This document shows positions 1 to 9,620 of a DNA stretch of 64,000 nt, in pieces. Location of the stretch: the NCBI GenBank assembly GCA_021815365.1, contig JAKAGZ010000005.1, forward strand, positions 1 to 64,000, read 5' to 3'. The stretch's first letter is position 1. Every line of letters starts with the position of its first letter. Made by a program: the position numbers and the translations under genes. The DNA comes from Bacteroidota bacterium (GTDB lineage Bacteria; Bacteroidota; Ignavibacteria; Ignavibacteriales; Ignavibacteriaceae). The notes under the pieces are model-generated. The model was not told the DNA's origin. It searched no databases and saw only the letters and a list, made by a program, of their open reading frames with translations.

Positions 1-322
1 TAAAATAGTTACCATTATTTTGGGAACAAAGATTATATTGGCTATTTCCAGTAACCATTGGACTAGCCCACCACATAAAACTTTTTAAAACTGCTGCACT
101 ACCTAAAATATTTAAACTAGCATCCGCATCTGAATTTTCGGTTAATTTGCTCTTAGTGACGCTTAGTAAATTTGCTGCTGTCGTTAAGGTACTCCTTGTT
201 AATTGCATTACTCCAATTCCACCATCTCTATTACTATTTATTACTCCTTGATTAATTCCACTGTCAGTTATGGCTATTGCCTTTATATAGATTAAACGGA
301 ATATTAAACCCAAATTATACAT
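1..322 (-). pseudogene. Fragment of an SLT-like lytic transglycosylase (cut by the window edge)
   Basis: The minus-strand frame is open from an ATG at 322 to the left edge, about 107 codons. It contains DSGIN followed by GGIGVMQLT and, further on, a NILGSAAVL stretch. This is the order seen in soluble lytic transglycosylase (SLT) domains (ESGxN, then GxxGxMQ, then NI..G...L). The usual catalytic Glu of ESG reads Asp here. There is no signal peptide and no obvious ribosome site, and an in-frame stop lies about 13 codons further upstream. I therefore read it as the broken 5' end of a gene that continues outside the window. The family call rests on motif spacing alone. Confidence 0.4.
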
Positions 323-607
323 TTGAAAAATATAAAAATGTTTTAACTCTAATTATCAAATCAATTTGTCGTCATAATTACAGTTGCTTCAAAAATATGA
401 CCTCTCCGAGGTCATTCATATTATAAAAAACATCGTAGATGTTTTATTATTGCCTGTCTGCCGACAGGCAGGTAGAAATTCAGAATAAACACGACTGTTA
501 ATCCTTGTAAAGCCTGCCTGCGCGAAGCCGCTTCGGCATAGGCAGGGATTAACAAATTATAACAATACAGTTAAGCACCAAAGTCCCAATGTTGGGGTAA
601 ATAAGAA
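323..607. repeat. Intergenic stretch filled with palindromic repeats
   Basis: No gene is visible. The stretch holds a gacctc/gaggtc hairpin (about 401-415), an acatc/gatgt hairpin (about 430-445), and two GC-rich CCTGCCTGCCG-type palindromes at 451-472 and 512-547. The second sits between ttaatcc (about 498-504) and ggattaa (about 546-552), so it looks inserted into, or extended from, another hairpin. These repeats belong to the same family as those at 11530-11550 and 20229-20290. Confidence 0.6.
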
Positions 608-790
608 TTATATTTTACATACTTCCTTAGTTAACTTATTATTTATTCCTGTTGCATAAATTGGGTTAAAAGTTGAAGAAGCTTCAGTAAAATAATTATC
701 ATAAATATTCGTATAATTGACAGAAAATTGATAAGAATTTGATGTCTGTCTATAAAAATGAGCCTCAGTTTCGTTTTTAAAATCCCAGCT
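608..790 (-). pseudogene. Orphan coding fragment, family not recognised
   Basis: This frame stays open for 60 codons to a TAA at 608-610 and reads like protein (many Asn, Tyr, Phe and Thr in an alternating pattern, as in surface proteins). It has no start codon: a stop lies immediately upstream of the Ser-Trp-Asp-Phe beginning at 790. It is probably the 3' end of a lost secreted or outer-membrane protein. I cannot name a family. Confidence 0.3.
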
Positions 791-913
791 TTAATGTTCA
801 CGTTGTCTTTTCATCCTTCTTCCTTTCCCTCATCATCTCCGAATTTCTCTCAATATCCACAGGTGCAGAAAACGAGCCCTTAAAAACTGAAAATTTTTAT
901 CTGGAAATTGTAT

Positions 914-1131
914 TTATGTTTTATATTCCTCTCCACACTTAAAACAAAACCTCGCAGTCGGATAAACAATCTCCTCTTACAGTTCGGGCATTCCTCTATC
1001 AGCCTCTCCCCGCAGGCGATACAGAATTCCTGTTTTTCATTTATGTGAGAAAAATTACCGCACGCTGGACAGAGACGGTAACGGTTCTCTGCTGTGTGTC
1101 TCTGTTCTTTTATTTTTACTTGTTCCGGCAC
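914..1131 (-). pseudogene. Frameshifted copy of a double zinc-ribbon protein
   Basis: The gene starts at GTG 1131 and is nearly identical to the intact gene at 17920-18138 through residue 52 (motifs CPACG, CIACG, CPNCK). After CPNCK one base is missing in the Lys codon. In the shifted frame the ancestral sequence continues as EEIVYPTARFCFKCGEEYKT to a TAA at 914-916. Without correction the ORF runs on to about 880 with an unrelated tail and loses the fourth Cys pair. The flanking DNA (about 815-1156) is also shared with about 17817-18164, so gene and surroundings were duplicated together. A sequencing error cannot be excluded, but this copy also differs at other positions. Confidence 0.75.
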
Positions 1132-1157
1132 AACGCATCCCTGTGAAAATAGTTTTA

Positions 1158-1238
1158 CGCCCTTAGTGCCCTAGTGGCATTTCTTTCCTGCCACTCACGG
1201 AAGTGATGTCTTCGGCACAAGACACCAAGTCACTAAGG
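1158..1238. repeat. Family A 3'-flanking palindrome, copy 1
   Basis: The element has the form cttagtg..tagtggc..gccac..gacaccaagtcactaag, with a variable centre that includes cggaagtgatgtcttcggcac. It lies directly downstream of the orphan T9SS tail. Related copies are at 3302-3380, 11523-11603, 21714-21768, 25840-25920 and 26059-26137. Confidence 0.7.
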
Positions 1239-1245
1239 ATTTTCC

Positions 1246-1380
1246 TTATTTCATTAAAATTAACTTCTTCGTCTTGATAAATTCTCCTGCAATAATGCGA
1301 TAAAAATATATCCAGCCTGTCCAGAGTTGACCGCCTTGCTGCAAGCCGGTTGCGTTAAATGTAAACTCTATAATTTTAAT
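1246..1380 (-). pseudogene. Orphan T9SS type A sorting-tail fragment
   Basis: The minus-strand frame ending at TAA 1246-1248 encodes FTFNATGL, then an aberrant QQGGQLWTG stretch, then IYFYRIIAG and FIKTKKLILMK. This matches the last 35-40 residues of the two T9SS cargo proteins in the window (NFDAAGLSSGIYFYRIIAG and so on), but nothing upstream codes for a protein. The insertion where SSG should be and the missing NYPNPFNPST half show it is a remnant. It is followed by a family A repeat, as the two intact tails are. Confidence 0.7.
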
Positions 1381-1392
1381 CAAGATTGGATT

Positions 1393-1857
1393 TTACGTTT
1401 TTACATCTACAGGTTTTTTCATCGCCATAAAATTCAAAGCAATAATAAGCAGGTAAACCACTAAATTTAACCAATAGCCAAACTGATAAGAAAGAGTAAT
1501 AAGCTCATTCTTTTTTGCATCACCGTTTAGTTTAATTTGTAAAATAATTCCCAGCAGCAGACACAGCGCACTGGCTGCGATCATAATCTTATCCTTTTCT
1601 TTTAACTTAGATAAGCTCAGCACCAGTCCCGCCACAGTAATGAATGCAAGTATAATTGCCACTGCTTCCGGGTCAACTTTCTCTTTTTTAACCTGACCAA
1701 ATCCTGCATCTGATACAACAGTAGTACCGGTTACTAATTCCAAGCCGGAAAAAGAAGCTACTGTCTGCCCTCCGCAGTCAACGTGTATCCACGGAAGGAA
1801 GAAAAGCAGAATTGAAACAATGAATAATGCCGGGGTTAATTTATTTGTGTGCTGCAT
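1393..1857 (-). CDS. Small integral membrane protein, unknown function
   Basis: This 154-residue protein has four hydrophobic segments at roughly residues 8-23, 65-83, 90-106 and 122-145. The first loop (about 24-60) holds a Cys-Gly-Gly motif and a Val/Thr-rich stretch and probably faces the periplasm. No enzymatic motif is visible. The start at 1857 fits a first transmembrane segment a few residues from the N-terminus. The next gene upstream (DUF4234-like, 1881-2180) is 23 bases away on the same strand, so the two are probably co-transcribed. I cannot assign a function. Confidence 0.7.
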   Translation of the reverse strand: MQHTNKLTPALFIVSILLFFLPWIHVDCGGQTVASFSGLELVTGTTVVSDAGFGQVKKEKVDPEAVAIILAFITVAGLVLSLSKLKEKDKIMIAASALCLLLGIILQIKLNGDAKKNELITLSYQFGYWLNLVVYLLIIALNFMAMKKPVDVKT

Positions 1858-1880
1858 ACTGTTTATCTCCTTTAATTTTT

Positions 1881-2180
1881 TTAACCCACCTGTTGATTAA
1901 ACTTATTTTGTATTATCGCCATACCGATAACACCGAGAAAGAATAACAGAAGAAAACTTTCCAGGTGACCTGTTTTCTTTTTGGTTACTGTTTCCACTCC
2001 TTCAGAATAAACCCAGAGCCAGTAAAAATTGGCAAAAGGAATAATCAGCAGCCAGGCTGTTGGTATGCTGGCTCCCAGAACTTTCATCTCTTCTTTTGTA
2101 CTTACGTACCAAACAAGACCATAAATGCCGAAAGTAATAATCGGCAGAAAGAGAACTGCAAGAGGACTGCGTTTTTTCAT
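1881..2180 (-). CDS. DUF4234-like small membrane protein
   Basis: The 99-residue protein has the layout and motifs of DUF4234 proteins: a Lys/Arg-rich N-terminus, a first helix with FGIYGLVWYV at about residues 17-26, a short polar loop, a second helix (LLIIPFANFYWLWVY) and a third C-terminal helix. The function of the family is unknown. It lies upstream of the 154-residue membrane protein and downstream of the CsgG-like lipoprotein, all on the minus strand. The start ATG at 2180 has an aaggtg-like ribosome site just upstream. Confidence 0.6.
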   Translation of the reverse strand: MKKRSPLAVLFLPIITFGIYGLVWYVSTKEEMKVLGASIPTAWLLIIPFANFYWLWVYSEGVETVTKKKTGHLESFLLLFFLGVIGMAIIQNKFNQQVG

Positions 2181-2282
2181 ATTGCACCTTTGGAATTTTA
2201 TTAGAAAATACTTTTAACCTTTAAGAAATTTTTCTCTCTTCGCGCCTTTGGGTCTATAATTTTTTAACTTATATAATGTCAG

Positions 2283-3272
2283 TTAATAATTAATTGTAGT
2301 TGCTAATACATTATCAACATAAATTGAATAGCTGCCCTGAGGTACCTTTGTGCCGTTCATATCTGTAAGATCCCATAAATACTCAAATTTTGTTGTCAAC
2401 GCTGTTGGGATAATGAAAGACCTGACAATTTTTGCTTCTTTGTTCTTTATTGTAACATTTGCCGAATTATCTCCCGTATTAAAATATAATCTTATGCCTG
2501 TTATTTCCGAAGTGCTGGTAATTTCATATTTAACCTGCAGCCATTCTTTAGGCTGGAGATTTAATGATAACGGAAGGGCATCATTCTCAAACTTAAAGTG
2601 CAGGTCTTTAACTCTATCGTAAGTATCCATCGAAATTTCATCCTGCCAGTTTCCATTGACAATACCTGAATATAATATCTGACCAGAGCCTGCATCTATT
2701 AAACGGAGTTCTAACTCAGCCACACCATAACGGCTGATCTTCATATCTGACTTTACCTCAGTCTTAATTATTCCAAGCTCCAAAATTCTATAGGCTAAAA
2801 TCCTGGTAGCAGTTTGTAATGTTGAGCTGACTATAGCTGTCATAGATGAATCGTTATATATCCTGAAATAATTGCTGATGTGAGAGCTGTTCTCCAATAA
2901 AGATATTTTCAATGTATTTTCATTCCTGTCGAAAACCATATAATTATTTTTCAGCAGCCTGCCGATTAAAAACCTGTCAACAACCAATTGCTGATCTTTG
3001 TATGAATTGTATAGTCTGTCGAAGTTCATTACAACGATCTTGTCTTTGTATGTAAGGTGTGAGGTTATGCCAGCAGGTAACTCGATTTTGTCTAATGTTT
3101 TGTCTATAAACCTTGGATAGCTTTCATCTATCAACTCCTTCATATTGATTTTCTTTTCAGTCCGTGTCTCGCTGCCACTCCTGTCATATTGATAATTAGT
3201 AAATTGTGCGACACTGCATCCCCAGAAAATTATTGCAACGGTAAAAATATTATACAGTAAAAATTTTTTCAT
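2283..3272 (-). CDS. CsgG/FlgO-like lipoprotein with C-terminal FlgD-type Ig domain
   Basis: Residues 1-19 form a lipoprotein signal with a WGC lipobox, so the 329-residue protein is probably anchored in a membrane facing the periplasm. Residues about 45-235 resemble FlgO/CsgG-type domains: IVVMNFDR strand, a helix leading to LIGRLL, then a long central helix and LELRLIDAGSGQILYSG. This is the usual end of a CsgG core. Residues about 265-329 (YLWDLTDMNGTKVPQGSY) match the FlgD-type Ig repeat often found in Bacteroidota secreted proteins. CsgG and FlgO relatives form or support outer-membrane pores and secretion. Next to T9SS cargo and two proteases it may serve the envelope side of this locus. 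The fold call is by motif only. Confidence 0.55.
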   Translation of the reverse strand: MKKFLLYNIFTVAIIFWGCSVAQFTNYQYDRSGSETRTEKKINMKELIDESYPRFIDKTLDKIELPAGITSHLTYKDKIVVMNFDRLYNSYKDQQLVVDRFLIGRLLKNNYMVFDRNENTLKISLLENSSHISNYFRIYNDSSMTAIVSSTLQTATRILAYRILELGIIKTEVKSDMKISRYGVAELELRLIDAGSGQILYSGIVNGNWQDEISMDTYDRVKDLHFKFENDALPLSLNLQPKEWLQVKYEITSTSEITGIRLYFNTGDNSANVTIKNKEAKIVRSFIIPTALTTKFEYLWDLTDMNGTKVPQGSYSIYVDNVLATTINY

Positions 3273-3301
3273 TCTTACACCTCCACTTACAAAATTCTTT
3301 C

Positions 3302-3380
3302 TTCGCCTTAGTGTCTTGTGCCGAAGGCATCACTTCCGTGAGTGGCATATTTCCCGCCACGAAGACACCAAGGCACAAAG
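3302..3380. repeat. Family A 3'-flanking palindrome, copy 2
   Basis: This begins cgccttagtgtcttgtgccg and ends gccacgaagacaccaaggca. It sits 4-80 bases downstream of the stop codon of the 1439-residue T9SS protein. The central gtgccgaaggcatcacttcc block is present in copy 1 in the opposite orientation, which suggests flipping of the hairpin loop. Confidence 0.7.
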
Positions 3381-3384
3381 ATTT

Positions 3385-6300
3385 TTATCTTATTAAAACT
3401 AATTTCTTTGTTTCTATAAATTTTCCCGCAGTAATTCGATACAAATATATCCCACTAGAAAGCCCGGCTGCATCGAAGTTAACCTTATAACTTCCCGCAA
3501 GTTTTTCTTCATTCACCAGAGTTTTTACCTCTCTGCCGAGCACATCATATATTTTTAGCGTAACAAAAGTCTCTTTTGGTAAATCGTATTGAATTACCGT
3601 GCTTGGGTTGAAGGGGTTGGGATAGTTCTGGCTTAAACTATATTGCTTGGGTATAATGCCATTCTCTTCTGCTATCCCCGTGGCTATTGAAATGCTTTGC
3701 AGCCCTGTGCGTTGATTATTCCCCTGGAACGTACCCCATATCGCAATAAGATTTCTTGTAGTTGAATTTGATTTTGCCAACACAGCATTTTTACTTCTAA
3801 TACTGTCTGCATCATATATCCCAACTATTTTCCCACCCGTTGTTCCAAAATAAACTATTCCATTGTGCGTCAGTATCGGCGCTGCTATTGCCGTAGAATC
3901 CTGATAATACCAGACTACATTCTTTAATGAATCAAGCACATAAAGTTCACCATCATCATTACCAAAATATATATTACCTGAATTTGATATTGATGCTGTT
4001 GACCTTATTTCCGCTGAAGTTGAAAATTCCCATTTTATATTGCCTGTAGCTGTGTTTACTGCATACAATTTACCATTGCTGGAACCTATATAAAGAATAC
4101 CATTAGCATCTATTACCGGAGAAGAAGTTATCTTTCCTCCTAAAAATGTTTGCCAGACTATTGTGCCTGTTTGTATCTTATTCATAATCACTTTTACAAT
4201 CTTACCGCCGCTTGTACCGACATAAAAATTCCCATTCTGATCAATTGCCGGCGAAGTCGTTATTGTATCTCCTATTGATAAAGTCCACGTTGGTTTTACA
4301 GGAGTTGTAATATTATCCAGGTCAAAGCCATAGATAGTTCCTTTCTCTGTTGAAAAGATAAGTCTTCGGTCGCTGGTAATTACTGCCGATTGCTGTATCG
4401 GTGCATCTGAAAAATAGCTCCAGGCTACTGTCCCATTTGACCTGTTTATTGCCTGAAAGTTTCTGTTGGTAACCCCAACATAAAGACGATTACTAATGGA
4501 ATCTATTGTTGGTGTTACCGATAATTCCGCTCCCATTGCAAGTACTGGCCATAATTGCGTACCATATTTTGAAAATGCATATAAATTTCTATCCGATGAT
4601 GCTATGTACACTGTCGAATCATAAGCAATTGAGCTTGATGAACGTACATTGCCATTAACTTGCAAAGGATACTCAACACTACCGTCCAAGTGCAATTTAT
4701 ATACTGCATCACCTGAAGCAACAGTATACAGGATATCGTCTCCTATCAAAGATACTCCTGAATAAATCGGTCCCCCAAGTTTCGATCTGAAAAATACCCT
4801 GGTTACTGTAGCCACGCTTGTATCCTGTGCCCCGTCGTTATCCTGAACTATCAGCTTGATCTTATTTGTACCAGGTCCAAATTGATAAGTTAGTACTGTT
4901 GAATCAGATTTAAGTTTACCGTTTATATACCAGAATACCGAATCAATCGTACCGTCCGCATCACTGCTTCCTGCGCTTGAAAATGTATAGGTTTTATATG
5001 CATTCTTTCCTGTATTGGAATCATAAATATTATTTAACGAGACTGCTTTAGGGAAAATGTTAAAAGGAACTGCATTGACTTCATTACTCAATGGACTCTC
5101 AGCCTGATATTCATTTACTGCCGAAACTTTATAGTAATATCTTTGTCCATTTGTTATCCCATTATCCTGATAACTTGTTGCCGGAACATTTACACTGTCA
5201 TTTAGCTTCTCTGCGCCGCTTGAGGTTCCCCGGTATATTCTGTATTTAGTAATATTACCAGCTCCTGAAAATGTCCAGTATATTGTAACCTTTTTATTCC
5301 CAGCATTGATTGTTGTAATTGATGGTGCGGGAACTAATGTAGTAAAATGCCAGGTAGATGAGTATGCACTTATACCGCCAGGGTTCAATGCTCTTACCCG
5401 CCAATAATATATTGCACTTACATTTAATGAGCTAATTTGTTTAGACGTTGATGTAAGTGTCGAATCATTAAATATCAACGATGAGAATAATGAATCTGTT
5501 GCTAACTGCAACTGATATGTTGCTGCCCTTGCCGAGGCATTCCAGCTTAGTGTTATCGTTGTCGGCTGATTTGTACTGCCGTTAGCAGGAGAAAGAAGTG
5601 TCGGTGTTTCAGGAGATGTATCGTATGTCGTGAAATGACTTATTACCGAAAACCCTCCATAACCGTCATTGTTTCCAGCCCTCACACGCCAATAGTACAC
5701 CGTCTTGCGCAATAACGAACCAAGTTTCTGTGACGCAGCATTTAACAGTGAATCATTAAAAACTTTCTGAGTAAATGCACTATCAAGCGATACCTGTAAA
5801 TGATACAACGCAGCACCTGGTACGCCGTTCCATTGCAAGGTTGGACTCGTTGAAATATTTTCAGCGCCATTTGACGGACTAGTAAGTACAGGATTAGCTA
5901 ATGTTGTTGTAAAGTTCCAGACAGATGAATATGGACCGTTTCCTCCAACATTATTTGCCCTGACTCTCCAATAGTATGTCTGGTTGTACCCGCTTAATGT
6001 TAATTGTTTAACTGTATCTGTCAAGGTTGAGTCATTAAAAACCAACACACTGAATGAGGTATCTGTTGCGATTTGAAGTTGATATTTTTCTGCATAGGGT
6101 TCTGTATGCCATTTGAAATTTATTGTAACAGGCTGGTTCTTCACTCCTGTCTGAGGAACAATTAACCCAACTGTTGTTGAAGGCGGAGCTAATATGCTGA
6201 ATGAATACCAGCTTTCGTGTCCTTCTATCTGGTCATTGATACCGTCTGCCTGAGTATCATAGCCTGTAACTGCTACTGTATCATTAATTGTCAAGCCTGG

Positions 6301-7704
6301 AAGTGTTATCGAGGTATCCGTCCCGACATTTACAATATTAGAAAATGTGTAGCCTGTGAAATTTCCGTAATATACTTTATAACCTTTTCTATCAGATTCT
6401 GGATTTGAATTCCATATTATCTTCAAGCCGCCTGCTGCCGGTATTTTATTTACGCCTTGTGGTAACGATATAGGGGCGCTGGTATCCGGTTCATTCAGGA
6501 TGGGATTTGTGTTTACTACACCGTAATTAATATCGTCATTACCATCATAAATTTTTGCTGCAATTTCTGCACTATTAGTAGTTCCCCAATAATTTTGTGA
6601 TGCAGGAATATTTTTTGAAGTTTTATTTTCAATTGCATACAGAGTAGAATTAATAAGATTAGAATTACGCGCAGAGTCTCCTGAAAAACTAACATACTGA
6701 TTAAGACCTATTTTTATGGCAACATTTGTATTTTGGATAGTTGTATTACTGATGCTGCCATTTGTAGTATTTATCCCAGTATTGTTTCCATTCCCAATTA
6801 TGGAGGAATTTTGTATAGTGCACTTGGCTGCATAATCAGATGTATTAAAATTTAGAATATTATTTTCTGAAGAAGAAATAATGCTGTTTTTAATTATAAT
6901 ATTAGCATTTGTATATCCCTCAAAAATCGTATTAATTAAGAAAGTCCTTGAGATTTCAAACATTTGACCGCTTCCCCATCGTATATTGCAATCTTTAAAG
7001 TAAGAATCCTCAATAATGATATTCTGGCTCCAGCAATCCCTGTTAGAATAAAATGTAGCCCTAAGAAAATTAGTCTGTGAAATTTCTATGTTAGCTCCCG
7101 AAGCTGCATAATTTAAATTGATAGTTCCATCAGTTATACTCGCACCAATTACTTTTAAAGTAGAATTATTTACATTAATAGTAGAATTTGACACAGTAAG
7201 ATTTGTAAGTGTTATGCTACCGGATCCGCGGGGATTGCTATAAGAGTTTGTTCCTTGATCAATAGAATTATGAAGGAGCTTTAAATTTGAAATCTTCAAT
7301 GTATCTGTATTCCCCACATCTGTAAAAACTGCCCTGCTTGCCCATTCCATTACTACGTAGTCAAAATGAGACAAAGATAAGTCAGCATTTGAAAATCTTA
7401 TTTGTGTTGCACCAGATGATTGATTTGCAACACTAGATGTAAATGTTATATTTTGGTTAGCTGTACCATTTGCGATGATAGCTCCTTTCACAAAAATCTG
7501 AAATGCCCCGGAATATTTAACGACAACACCAGGTTCAACTGTAAGTGTTACGCCAGCAGGCACCTGAACATCGCCAACGACTATGTATGGACTCCCGGCT
7601 AACGTCCAGGTAGTATTTGATGAAATTATTCCACTGACATTGGTTTGCCCCAATAAAAAACCTTGACATAGAAATAATAATAGAAGAATGGTAAACCTCT
7701 TCAT
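3385..7704 (-). CDS. Giant T9SS-exported protein: beta-helix, Fn3 repeats, PKD-like and PQQ-type propeller domains
   Basis: The 1439-residue protein opens with a signal peptide (about 1-19). Residues about 25-410 are Asn/Thr/Ile-rich parallel beta-helix repeats (NITFTSS, IIIEDSYF, TIQNSSIIG). About 430-880 hold four or five Fn3-like modules (YYWRVRA recurs three times). About 890-980 form a PKD-like module (DNDGAQDTS). About 985-1330 are propeller repeats of the PQQ type (GNFYVGTSGGKIVKV, GILYIGSSNGKLYAV). The last 80 residues are a T9SS type A tail with NYPNPFNPST, LGREVKTLVNEE and ETKKLVLIR. It should be secreted and fixed at the cell surface. No catalytic motif is seen; an adhesive or structural role is likely. 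Its tail is very like that of the 11608-16674 protein. Confidence 0.9.
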   Translation of the reverse strand: MKRFTILLLLFLCQGFLLGQTNVSGIISSNTTWTLAGSPYIVVGDVQVPAGVTLTVEPGVVVKYSGAFQIFVKGAIIANGTANQNITFTSSVANQSSGATQIRFSNADLSLSHFDYVVMEWASRAVFTDVGNTDTLKISNLKLLHNSIDQGTNSYSNPRGSGSITLTNLTVSNSTINVNNSTLKVIGASITDGTINLNYAASGANIEISQTNFLRATFYSNRDCWSQNIIIEDSYFKDCNIRWGSGQMFEISRTFLINTIFEGYTNANIIIKNSIISSSENNILNFNTSDYAAKCTIQNSSIIGNGNNTGINTTNGSISNTTIQNTNVAIKIGLNQYVSFSGDSARNSNLINSTLYAIENKTSKNIPASQNYWGTTNSAEIAAKIYDGNDDINYGVVNTNPILNEPDTSAPISLPQGVNKIPAAGGLKIIWNSNPESDRKGYKVYYGNFTGYTFSNIVNVGTDTSITLPGLTINDTVAVTGYDTQADGINDQIEGHESWYSFSILAPPSTTVGLIVPQTGVKNQPVTINFKWHTEPYAEKYQLQIATDTSFSVLVFNDSTLTDTVKQLTLSGYNQTYYWRVRANNVGGNGPYSSVWNFTTTLANPVLTSPSNGAENISTSPTLQWNGVPGAALYHLQVSLDSAFTQKVFNDSLLNAASQKLGSLLRKTVYYWRVRAGNNDGYGGFSVISHFTTYDTSPETPTLLSPANGSTNQPTTITLSWNASARAATYQLQLATDSLFSSLIFNDSTLTSTSKQISSLNVSAIYYWRVRALNPGGISAYSSTWHFTTLVPAPSITTINAGNKKVTIYWTFSGAGNITKYRIYRGTSSGAEKLNDSVNVPATSYQDNGITNGQRYYYKVSAVNEYQAESPLSNEVNAVPFNIFPKAVSLNNIYDSNTGKNAYKTYTFSSAGSSDADGTIDSVFWYINGKLKSDSTVLTYQFGPGTNKIKLIVQDNDGAQDTSVATVTRVFFRSKLGGPIYSGVSLIGDDILYTVASGDAVYKLHLDGSVEYPLQVNGNVRSSSSIAYDSTVYIASSDRNLYAFSKYGTQLWPVLAMGAELSVTPTIDSISNRLYVGVTNRNFQAINRSNGTVAWSYFSDAPIQQSAVITSDRRLIFSTEKGTIYGFDLDNITTPVKPTWTLSIGDTITTSPAIDQNGNFYVGTSGGKIVKVIMNKIQTGTIVWQTFLGGKITSSPVIDANGILYIGSSNGKLYAVNTATGNIKWEFSTSAEIRSTASISNSGNIYFGNDDGELYVLDSLKNVVWYYQDSTAIAAPILTHNGIVYFGTTGGKIVGIYDADSIRSKNAVLAKSNSTTRNLIAIWGTFQGNNQRTGLQSISIATGIAEENGIIPKQYSLSQNYPNPFNPSTVIQYDLPKETFVTLKIYDVLGREVKTLVNEEKLAGSYKVNFDAAGLSSGIYLYRITAGKFIETKKLVLIR

Positions 7705-7778
7705 AAAGAATCCTCCTTCATCTGTCTGTTCTACAATGCTATTAAACTCACTTTTAATTTAAAAACCCAACGAGCCGG

Positions 7779-7864
7779 AACCAAAATCGGATGTCAGAAG
7801 TCGGAGACCAGAGGTCACACTTGATCTCTGACTTCTGATCTCTGATTTCTTTTCCATTTTGGTT
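7779..7864. repeat. Inverted-repeat element (family D), copy 1
   Basis: Terminal arms AACCAAAAT and ATTTTGGTT are perfect inverted repeats around an 68-base core, which is itself an imperfect palindrome of gtcagaagtc / gatctctgac type. The right flank tttcttttccattttg and the left flank gccggaaccaaa recur at 53998-54169 with a different core. It lies between the T9SS gene and the caspase gene. Confidence 0.5.
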
Positions 7865-7884
7865 GACGACGAATAGACTAAACA

Positions 7885-9588
7885 TCATCTCCTAACAAAA
7901 ACAAATTGCCCGCCTTCATCGCCGGTGTCTCTTACAACCTGCAGCAATGGTGTTTGCTCTGAATTATTTGTTACTGCTATCCTGAAGTCATTAAAAAGCT
8001 GGGTAGCATCAAAATATTTGCTCTTATTATCATTTAGTGACTTAAGAAAGTAATAGGTAAATATGGAATGTCCATCCTTCCCGGCATCCTGAACTTCCTC
8101 CAGACCGCCTGAAGTAATTGCTATTCTTGATGTTTTGCTGTAAACTTCCTTATAATATCTCTCCATATTATTCGGATCAAATTTAATACTTTCTGTTGGT
8201 CTGCCTCTGAATATATCTCCTGCAAAGCATGCATCACTGACCAGCAATGTATGCCTGGTTTTTATGCCTCCCATAAAAGTTTTTATTTCATTGTTGGAGA
8301 TAAAATCGGCAATGGAATTTGTTGTCGCATCCACAGGTACCCAGTATCCTTTGTTAAGCTCTTTCTTAAACTGACCATGTCCAGAATAATAGATTAAAAG
8401 ATTGTCTTCGCTTTTTATATTATTTGTAAGCTCTTCTAATTCGTGAATAATATTTCTCCTGGTAGCTTGTTTATCAAGCACTGTAATTACCGTATCAAAC
8501 ATATAATCATTTTTTAATGTTTTTGCCACTCCTTCCGCATCATTGACTGCGTTTGCCAATTTAGGCCAATAGCCATGGTAAGAATTTATACCAATGACCA
8601 GCGCTATGTATTTACCCGAAGTAATCAGAGGAGCCGCTTTCCTGGTTATATAAAAAGTATCTATAGCGGCATTTGACTTCTTATCAATTGCTTTGACAAT
8701 GAGTTGGTTGTCTCCGTCCTGCAGATACATTTTAATATTAAAATCACCGTTTGGATAAAGCAAAGCTTCCCTGTCATTAACAGTTACGTTAAAAACACCA
8801 CTTTCATCCAGCGCCTGACCTTTTAGAATTATAACATCAGATTTACTGACTGCTTTAATCCCTCTTGAAGCTGGAGGGTCGAGAATTTTAATAACAGGAC
8901 CTGTAATATCCGGAGTCCAGTTTATGGCTAATTTTTTTTCAGATGAATCACCTTTAGTATCATAAGCCTTAATTGTTATTATATTTTTCCCGAAAATTAA
9001 TTCTTGATTAGTATAAAACTCGTTATTATCTAATAACAATATGTTCTTATCATTTACAATAATCTTATCAATTGTTGTTTTTGATTTTACCATCCCTCTT
9101 ATAGTAATTAATCTTTCTGAAACGTTCGCTTGATTATTTTCGTCTACTGCTGGTTCAATTAATGTGATTTCGGGTTTTGTGAGTATAGGCACATAATCAA
9201 TATCAAAATTATAGTTTGCAACTTTCATGTATTTATCCAATGCAAGAATTTCAAAATGATTGAAGCCCACATTAAGTTTTATGACTTTTCTAAATACATT
9301 ATTGTCAGCTAATATTTCCTTAGTGTTATTTATGAACAGACTTACGCTGTCGCTTTCATCATAAACAGAGCCTTCCACAGTGATAGAGTCACTATTTACA
9401 ATTAAGGAAGCATCTTTAAGAACATTCGGTTGTTCTAATTTTATGACAGGAGGCTCATTATCAATAGCCTTCTTTACAATTTCCTCTTTCAAGGGTATTA
9501 ATCTTCCTGTTTGAGTGTAGCCTTTTATCTGTGAGTAAGATTGTACACAGAATAAAAACAAAATCATAGCTGTTATTAATGTTTTCAT
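7885..9588 (-). CDS. Secreted caspase-like (C14) protease with Ig-like N-terminal repeats
   Basis: The 567-residue protein has a signal peptide (1-19). Residues about 45-320 form three Ig-like repeats (VNDREALLYPNGDFNIKM style). A caspase-family domain runs from about 327 (ALVIGINSYHG) to the end. The catalytic dyad is visible: His404 in YYSGHGQ and Cys454 in SDACFAGD. Bacterial members of this group (metacaspase/orthocaspase-like) cut after basic residues or act in signalling and cell death. A signal peptide places this one outside the cytoplasm, unlike most defence-type caspases. It is followed 32 bases upstream by a small secreted protein and then by a papain-like protease, all on one strand, so a shared proteolytic pathway is likely. 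Confidence 0.85.
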   Translation of the reverse strand: MKTLITAMILFLFCVQSYSQIKGYTQTGRLIPLKEEIVKKAIDNEPPVIKLEQPNVLKDASLIVNSDSITVEGSVYDESDSVSLFINNTKEILADNNVFRKVIKLNVGFNHFEILALDKYMKVANYNFDIDYVPILTKPEITLIEPAVDENNQANVSERLITIRGMVKSKTTIDKIIVNDKNILLLDNNEFYTNQELIFGKNIITIKAYDTKGDSSEKKLAINWTPDITGPVIKILDPPASRGIKAVSKSDVIILKGQALDESGVFNVTVNDREALLYPNGDFNIKMYLQDGDNQLIVKAIDKKSNAAIDTFYITRKAAPLITSGKYIALVIGINSYHGYWPKLANAVNDAEGVAKTLKNDYMFDTVITVLDKQATRRNIIHELEELTNNIKSEDNLLIYYSGHGQFKKELNKGYWVPVDATTNSIADFISNNEIKTFMGGIKTRHTLLVSDACFAGDIFRGRPTESIKFDPNNMERYYKEVYSKTSRIAITSGGLEEVQDAGKDGHSIFTYYFLKSLNDNKSKYFDATQLFNDFRIAVTNNSEQTPLLQVVRDTGDEGGQFVFVRR

Positions 9589-9620
9589 TTTAAATTCTCC
9601 AAATTACTTTCTAATCATTT

